Shown here: positions 5,977 through 9,761 of the stretch, piece by piece
Position numbering within the stretch: position 1 is the first letter of the stretch
How the letters are laid out: each line of letters begins with the position of its first letter
From: Candidatus Zipacnadia bacterium
GTDB taxonomy: Bacteria; Armatimonadota; Zipacnadia; Zipacnadales; UBA5352
Direction of reading: 5' to 3'
DNA: 9,761 bases
Assembly (NCBI GenBank): GCA_029820915.1
Contig: JALGUI010000122.1
Coordinates: forward strand, 1 to 9,761
Position numbers and translations under genes: made by a program
The notes under the pieces: generated by a model
Told to the model about the DNA's origin: nothing
Seen by the model: the letters and a program-made list of their open reading frames with translations, nothing else
The model's database searches: none

Positions 5977-6616
5977 GATGGATTCGCTGGCAGAGACGCT
6001 CTGGCCGACTGGCCGTCGGCGCATTCTCGGGCTGCTGTTCGCGCATCCTGACGAAGAGTGGCACCTGCGCGACATCGCGCGACTCACGGACCTCGCGCCC
6101 GCGACGGTGCAGCGTGAAGCAACTGCACTCCACGAGGCGGGCATCCTGACCCGTCGGCGGTCCGGTCGTCAAGTCTACTACTGCGCGGACACGTCCTGTC
6201 CGATCTTCCTGGAGCTGCAGGGCATTGCCCTGAAGACGACCGGACTTGCGGATGTCGTCCGGCGTAACCTCAGGCGCCTTGCGGATCGCATCGAAGTCGC
6301 CTTGATCTTCGGTTCGATGGCGCAAGGGAACGTCACCAACGAAAGCGACGTCGATCTGTTCGTGGTCGGAGACATCGGGCTGCGCGATCTCGCGCCGGCC
6401 CTGCGCGAGATGGAGCGGACGCTCCGGCGCGAGGTAAACGCCATCACCATGAGCGCCGGCGAGTTCGCCGAACGCCTTGCGGACGGCGAGCACTTCGTGA
6501 CCGGCGTCCTGGATGAGCCGATGATCTTCGTGGTCGGAGACGCCGATGACCTTGCGCGACTTGCAGACAGAGGGACGGCTACGCCGTCATGGCGCCTCCC
6601 CGGGCGAGATAGCTGA
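5969..6616 (+). CDS. Winged-helix / minimal nucleotidyltransferase (MNT) fusion, antitoxin of a HEPN-MNT module
   Basis: This 215-residue protein has two domains. Residues about 8-75 form a winged helix (ILGLLFAHPDEEWHLRDIARLTDLAPATVQRE in the usual helix-turn-helix place, then a basic wing TRRRSGRQVYY). Residues about 95-205 form a minimal nucleotidyltransferase carrying GS-x10-DVD: Gly115-Ser116 and Asp127, Asp129 in FGSMAQGNVTNESDVDLFVVG. In known HEPN-MNT pairs the MNT protein neutralises the HEPN toxin, in studied cases by adding AMP to it. The winged helix adds self-regulation, matching the palindrome at 5960-5976 that overlaps its own start. ATG 5969 is the first start after the promoter; a second, ATG 5978, would shorten it by three residues. 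No Shine-Dalgarno site is seen, consistent with a leaderless message. Its 3' end overlaps the HEPN gene by 71 bases, so the two are expressed together. The biochemical activity is family inference. Confidence 0.85.
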   Translation: MRTMDSLAETLWPTGRRRILGLLFAHPDEEWHLRDIARLTDLAPATVQREATALHEAGILTRRRSGRQVYYCADTSCPIFLELQGIALKTTGLADVVRRNLRRLADRIEVALIFGSMAQGNVTNESDVDLFVVGDIGLRDLAPALREMERTLRREVNAITMSAGEFAERLADGEHFVTGVLDEPMIFVVGDADDLARLADRGTATPSWRLPGRDS

Positions 6617-7001
6617 CCTGCTGATCAAGGCTCAGCAGGCCGTGCATGACTGCGGGGCCTCCTCGGTCTCGCCCGACAGTCGTTTCGTGATCGCCTATCA
6701 CGGGGCGCTCTCGGCCGCGACGGTCGTATTGGCCGCATGCGGCTATCGTCCCGCCACGCATGGCTATCACGAGACGGTCTTCGCGGCGCTGCCGCTGGTC
6801 ATGGCTGAGGCCAGTGAGCTGGCCGGCTACTTCGACCGGTGCCGGCGCAAGCGCAACCAGGCGCTCTATGACCGCTTCGGGCGTGTCTCCGAGGATGAAC
6901 TCGACGAACTGGTCAAAGCGCTGCAGGAGTTCATCCCAGAGGTCAAGGCGTGGCTGGCTGAACACCACCCGCCGCTGTATCCGGGGACGCTCGAGACCTA
7001 G
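6546..7001 (+). CDS. HEPN-domain protein, toxin of the HEPN-MNT module
   Basis: The start ATG 6546 follows GGAG (6536-6539) at 6 bases. The N-terminus LQTEGRLRRHGASPGEIADLL matches the usual beginning of this HEPN family (EGRL..H..S..EI.DLL), which supports the long overlap with the upstream gene. The 151-residue all-helical protein carries SPDSRFVIAYHGALSAATVVLAACGYRP, GYHETVFAALP and the core motif CRRKRNQALYDR (Arg103-Asn104 to Tyr108). Classical HEPN RNases use R-x4-6-H; here Tyr occupies the His place, as I recall for many members of this subfamily. RNase activity is therefore uncertain, and the Tyr could be the site modified by the MNT partner. The stop lies 15 bases before the dehydrogenase gene, so transcription from 5930-5958 could continue into it. 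Alternatively it acts as a toxin or as a substrate-binding partner of the nucleotidyltransferase. Confidence 0.8.
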   Translation: MTLRDLQTEGRLRRHGASPGEIADLLIKAQQAVHDCGASSVSPDSRFVIAYHGALSAATVVLAACGYRPATHGYHETVFAALPLVMAEASELAGYFDRCRRKRNQALYDRFGRVSEDELDELVKALQEFIPEVKAWLAEHHPPLYPGTLET

Positions 7002-7016
7002 ACGAGGGGGCGACCA

Positions 7017-8063
7017 ATGCCCGACAGCATGAAGGCGGCAGTCCTGCACCACGTGCACGACATGCGCATCGAGCGGGTGCCCGTGCCGCAGCTCAGCCCC
7101 GAGCGCGACGTCCTGGTGCGCGTGCGCTCGGTGGGGATCTGTGGCTCGGACGTGCACTTCTTCGAGCGCGGGGCCATCGGCAACATCAGGCTGCAGCAGC
7201 CGACCATCATGGGCCACGAGGCGGCCGGTGAGGTGGTCGAGGTGCTGGGCGACGCCTGCGGCCTGCGACCCGGCGATCGCGTGGCCGTCGAGCCGGGCTA
7301 CACCTGCCGCCGCTGCGAGTTCTGCCGCTCCGGGCGCTACAACCTGTGCCCCGACGTGGTCTTCCTGGCCGCGCCGCCCGTGCACGGGGCGTTCTGCGAG
7401 TACCTGGCCTGGCCGTCGGACTTCATGTTTCGGCTGCCCGAAGGCATGTCTCTGGACGAGGGCGCGATGATCGAGCCGCTGGCCGTCGGCATCTCCGCCG
7501 CCAGACGCGCGGGCGTGGGGCCGGGCGACAGCGTGGCGGTGCTGGGCGCCGGGCCCATAGGGCTGACTACGCTGCAGGCGGCCATCGCCCACGGCGCCAC
7601 GTGTGTCATTGTCAGCGATCTCGTCCCGATGCGGCTCGAGGCCGCCGCACGGCTCGGCGCGACCGATGTCATCGACGCCTCGCAGGCCGACGCCGAGGCC
7701 GCAATCATGGAGCTGACCGATGGGCGCGGGGTGGACGTGGCCTTCGAGTGCGCGGGGGCCGTCCCGGCGTTGCAGATGGCCATGCGCGTGGCGAGGAACG
7801 GCGGGACGGTGCAGCTTGTGGGCATGCCCGCCGAGCAGCACCCACAGATCCCGCTTTACGAGATCATCAACCGCGAGCTTGACGTGCTCGGCCTCTTCCG
7901 CTACGCCGGCTGCTACCCGCCCGCCATCGCGCTGGTCGAGGCCGGGCGCGTGGACGTCGAGTCGCTGGTGACCCGCCACTTCGACCTCGACGACACGGCA
8001 GATGCCATGCGCTTCGTCTCCGAGCACAAGGACGAGGTCATCAAGGCCGTCGTGCATCCGTAG
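7017..8063 (+). CDS. Zinc-dependent medium-chain dehydrogenase, sorbitol/xylitol dehydrogenase type
   Basis: ATG 7017 follows GAGGGGG (7004-7010) at 6 bases; ATG 7029 (MKAAVL) is an alternative. The 348-residue product has every landmark of the polyol-type medium-chain dehydrogenases. The catalytic zinc site is Cys42 (GICGSD), His67-Glu68 (GHEAAGEV) and Glu153 (IEPLAVG). The structural zinc site is four cysteines at 97, 100, 103 and 111 (CRRCEFCRSGRYNLC). The Rossmann fold has GAGPIG (177-182) and Asp201 at the end of the second strand, favouring NAD over NADP. IRLQQPTIMGHE and VHFFERGAIG are typical of sorbitol and xylitol dehydrogenases, which oxidise a polyol to a ketose in the cytoplasm; the exact polyol cannot be told. 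With the isomerase and hydrolase upstream, it fits sugar catabolism. It follows the HEPN gene by 15 bases and may be co-transcribed with it. Confidence 0.88.
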   Translation: MPDSMKAAVLHHVHDMRIERVPVPQLSPERDVLVRVRSVGICGSDVHFFERGAIGNIRLQQPTIMGHEAAGEVVEVLGDACGLRPGDRVAVEPGYTCRRCEFCRSGRYNLCPDVVFLAAPPVHGAFCEYLAWPSDFMFRLPEGMSLDEGAMIEPLAVGISAARRAGVGPGDSVAVLGAGPIGLTTLQAAIAHGATCVIVSDLVPMRLEAAARLGATDVIDASQADAEAAIMELTDGRGVDVAFECAGAVPALQMAMRVARNGGTVQLVGMPAEQHPQIPLYEIINRELDVLGLFRYAGCYPPAIALVEAGRVDVESLVTRHFDLDDTADAMRFVSEHKDEVIKAVVHP

Positions 8064-8074
8064 ATCCGACACGC

Positions 8075-8099
8075 CATGCCGGGCTGGAAGCCCGGCATG
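8075..8099. repeat. Perfect 10-bp inverted repeat (hairpin) between dehydrogenase and yajC
   Basis: CATGCCGGGC (8075-8084) pairs with GCCCGGCATG (8090-8099) around TGGAA. It begins 12 bases after the dehydrogenase stop. No T-run follows (next bases are CGCGGTTGTG), so it is a poor intrinsic terminator. The GGGCTGGAAGCCC core resembles palindromic intergenic repeats I have seen scattered in environmental genomes; only genome-wide counting would show whether this is one. It may still mark the boundary between two transcripts. Confidence 0.55.
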
Positions 8100-8140
8100 C
8101 GCGGTTGTGCGCCGCGTGGCGCTACTGAGGTGCTTTCGAC

Positions 8141-8419
8141 ATGGACTGGGAGTCGATCCGCCCGCTTCTGCCCGGGCTCGCCATGCTGGTCTTCCTGACC
8201 GCGATCTTCTGGTTCGTGGTCATCCGACCCACGAAGAAGAGCCAGCAGGAACACATGAACCTGATCGAGGGCCTGACCCCCGGCGACCGCATTGTGACGG
8301 TGGGGGGGATTCACGGCAAGGTGACGCGCGTGCGTGAGGACAGCTTCGAACTCGAGGTGGGGAGGGACCTGGTGCTGACCTTCGACCGCCGCGCCGCGCG
8401 CAAGCGGCAGGAGGACTAG
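8141..8419 (+). CDS. yajC: Sec translocon accessory subunit YajC
   Basis: The 92-residue product has the family's layout: one N-terminal membrane helix (about residues 9-29, LPGLAMLVFLTAIFWFVVI), then RPTKKSQQEHMNLIEGLTPGDRIVTVGGIHGKV, the diagnostic YajC segment, then a small cytoplasmic beta domain and a basic tail. YajC binds SecDF-YidC at the inner membrane and assists protein export. ATG 8141 follows TGAGGTG (8126-8132) at 8 bases. In many bacteria yajC is followed by secD and secF; here the next gene, 18 bases on, is the DUF4446-Xer fusion, so the secDF genes are elsewhere. Export of the hydrolases in this window would depend on Sec, but that is no special link. Confidence 0.92.
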   Translation: MDWESIRPLLPGLAMLVFLTAIFWFVVIRPTKKSQQEHMNLIEGLTPGDRIVTVGGIHGKVTRVREDSFELEVGRDLVLTFDRRAARKRQED

Positions 8420-8437
8420 CCGCGGACGGAGGACGGG

Positions 8438-9761
8438 ATGAGTACGACCGCGCTGACCATCGCCTTCGCCGTGCTCGCCGCGCTCGTCGTCGCTCTCGCG
8501 GTCGCCGTGGTGCTGCTCCATCGCGAGCAGCGGCGGAGGCGGTTCGATGAGCCGACGGTCCGCGCCGTTGCGGATGCGCTGCAGGGCGGCCGGGACGAGG
8601 AGGCGCTGACGCAGCTTCTCGAGTACCTCGAGGGCCTCACCGGGCGCGTCAACTCCCTCGCCGAGCACGCGCGGGCGCTGGACCAGACGCTCGAGCGCTT
8701 CCGCGACCGCAGCCGCGCACACCTGCAGCGCATCGGCGTCGTGCGCTTCGACGCCGGCGAGTCGGTCAGCGGGCGGCTGTCATGCGCGCTGGCCATCCTC
8801 GACGCCCACGATAGCGGGTTCCTCATCACCACGCTGTACGACCTGGAGCGCTCGCGCACCTTCGTGCGGGCGGTGAAGGCCGGCCGCACCGACAAGGAGC
8901 TGCTCGAGCCCGAGCGTGAGGCCCTCGACATGGCCGTGCGGGGCGGATTGTCGGCGAGCGCGGACAGCGCGGCCTTCGCGGCCTGGCTCGCCGTCGATCG
9001 GGGTCTCGCCGACAACACCATCGAGGCCTACACCCGCGACCTGCGCGACTACGGCGACTTCCTGCGCGGCCGGGGCACCGATGACTTCGCGGACGCCTCG
9101 CGCCAGGACGTCATTGACTTCGTGAGCTTCCTGCAGCGCGACCGGGGCCTGGCGCGCACTACCATCTCCCGCAAGCTCTCCAGCGTGCGCGGGCTGTACC
9201 GCTTCCTGCTCATCGACGGTCGCACCGATGCCGATCCCGCGGCCGACATCGACCTGCCCAAGCCCGCCGAGCGCCTGCCCAAGGTGCTGACGGTCGAGGA
9301 GTGCAAGCGGCTGCTCGAGACTCCCGACCGCAGCGACCCGCGGGGCCTGCGCGACGCGGCGATGATCGCGCTGCTGTACGCCTCCGGGCTCCGCGTCTCG
9401 GAACTCGTCGGCCTGGCGCTCCACGAGTTGAACCTTGACGCGGGCGTGGTGCGCACGATCGGCAAGGGCTCGAAGGAGCGCATCGTACCCGTGGCGCCGC
9501 TGGCGCTGCACCTCGTGCGGCGCTACCTGGACGAGGCCCGGCCCGAATTCGGGCGCCATCCCGGCGAGGACGCGATCTTCCTGACGCGCCTGGGGCGGCC
9601 GTTCACGCGCGGGGGGTTCTGGGCGCGGCTGAAGGAGTACGTGCGCCTGGCCGGGCTGCCGGAGGACACATCGCCGCACACGCTCCGGCACTCGTTCGCC
9701 ACGCACCTGCTCTCGGGTGGCGCGGACCTGCGCGCCATCCAGGAGATGCTGGGCCACGCGA
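8438..9761 (+). CDS. DUF4446 domain fused in frame to a XerC/XerD tyrosine recombinase (3' end outside the window)
   Basis: ATG 8438 follows GGAGGA (8428-8433) at 4 bases and the frame stays open to the window end (441 full codons). Residues 4-27 form a membrane helix; about 55-85 look coiled-coil. HLQRIGVVRFDAGESVSGRLSCALAILDAHDSGFLITTLYD (about 90-131) to LLEPEREALDMA (about 155-166) is the DUF4446 pattern, a family of unknown function with an N-terminal anchor. From about residue 172 comes a complete Xer N-terminal (core-binding) domain: FAAWLAVDRGLADNTIEAYTRDL. The catalytic domain follows with Arg319 (YASGLRVSEL), Lys343 (GKGSKER), His414-x-x-Arg417 (HTLRH) and His440 (LGHA). The nucleophilic Tyr lies just past the end. 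XerC/D resolve chromosome dimers at dif sites. ATG 8930 (residue 165), 8 bases after GTGAGG (8916-8921), would yield a normal-sized Xer protein, so two products are possible. A sequencing error removing a stop between two genes cannot be excluded. Confidence 0.85.
   Translation, partial: MSTTALTIAFAVLAALVVALAVAVVLLHREQRRRRFDEPTVRAVADALQGGRDEEALTQLLEYLEGLTGRVNSLAEHARALDQTLERFRDRSRAHLQRIGVVRFDAGESVSGRLSCALAILDAHDSGFLITTLYDLERSRTFVRAVKAGRTDKELLEPEREALDMAVRGGLSASADSAAFAAWLAVDRGLADNTIEAYTRDLRDYGDFLRGRGTDDFADASRQDVIDFVSFLQRDRGLARTTISRKLSSVRGLYRFLLIDGRTDADPAADIDLPKPAERLPKVLTVEECKRLLETPDRSDPRGLRDAAMIALLYASGLRVSELVGLALHELNLDAGVVRTIGKGSKERIVPVAPLALHLVRRYLDEARPEFGRHPGEDAIFLTRLGRPFTRGGFWARLKEYVRLAGLPEDTSPHTLRHSFATHLLSGGADLRAIQEMLGHA

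Noticed and set aside
8438..9761. Xer gene as integrase of a prophage or integrative element
   Set aside because: No attachment repeats, tRNA target, excisionase or phage genes are visible, and the sequence is XerC/D-like next to yajC. The downstream side cannot be seen.
1..9761. CRISPR array or insertion sequence
   Set aside because: No regularly spaced direct repeats with unique spacers, no transposase motif and no paired terminal inverted repeats were seen.

Overview
The window is GC-rich throughout (third codon positions are almost all G or C) and looks like chromosomal DNA from an uncultured-type, environmental, free-living bacterium. The gene set fits a glycan-degrading lineage such as Armatimonadota, Planctomycetota or Chloroflexota-like bacteria: GH30-type secreted hydrolase, sugar isomerase, UroD-like methyltransferase-fold protein, stand-alone HNH protein, DUF4446 protein. 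I cannot fix the phylum from sequence alone. All convincing genes are on the + strand; the long open frames on the - strand are shadows caused by high GC.

Layout. 1-1143: 3' end of a large secreted or surface carbohydrate-active protein. 1251-1908: hydroxypyruvate-isomerase-like TIM-barrel gene that has lost about 40 codons near its 3' end and is frameshifted. 1951-3834: exported GH30-like hydrolase with two C-terminal PKD/Ig-like domains. 3851-4090: compact transcription unit with a strong extended -10 promoter, a Shine-Dalgarno site, a 33-codon GTG-started ORF of unknown function and an intrinsic terminator. 4135-4665: HNH endonuclease. 4828-5865: UroD/MtaA-fold protein. 5930-7001: a wHTH-MNT plus HEPN toxin-antitoxin-type module with a near-consensus promoter and a palindromic operator at an almost leaderless start. 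7017-8063: zinc-dependent medium-chain (sorbitol/xylitol-type) dehydrogenase. 8141-8419: YajC. 8438-9761 (runs off the end): a DUF4446 domain joined in frame to a XerC/XerD tyrosine recombinase.

How the genes work together. The first three genes plus the UroD-like protein and the dehydrogenase read as parts of carbohydrate breakdown and sugar/polyol oxidation, interrupted by a small defence/stress module (HEPN-MNT) and the unexplained small gene. The end of the window turns to housekeeping functions (Sec accessory subunit, chromosome-dimer-type recombinase). The main points for a second look are the DUF4446-Xer fusion, the self-contained small gene upstream of the HNH gene, the operator/leaderless architecture of the HEPN-MNT module, and the internally deleted isomerase gene.
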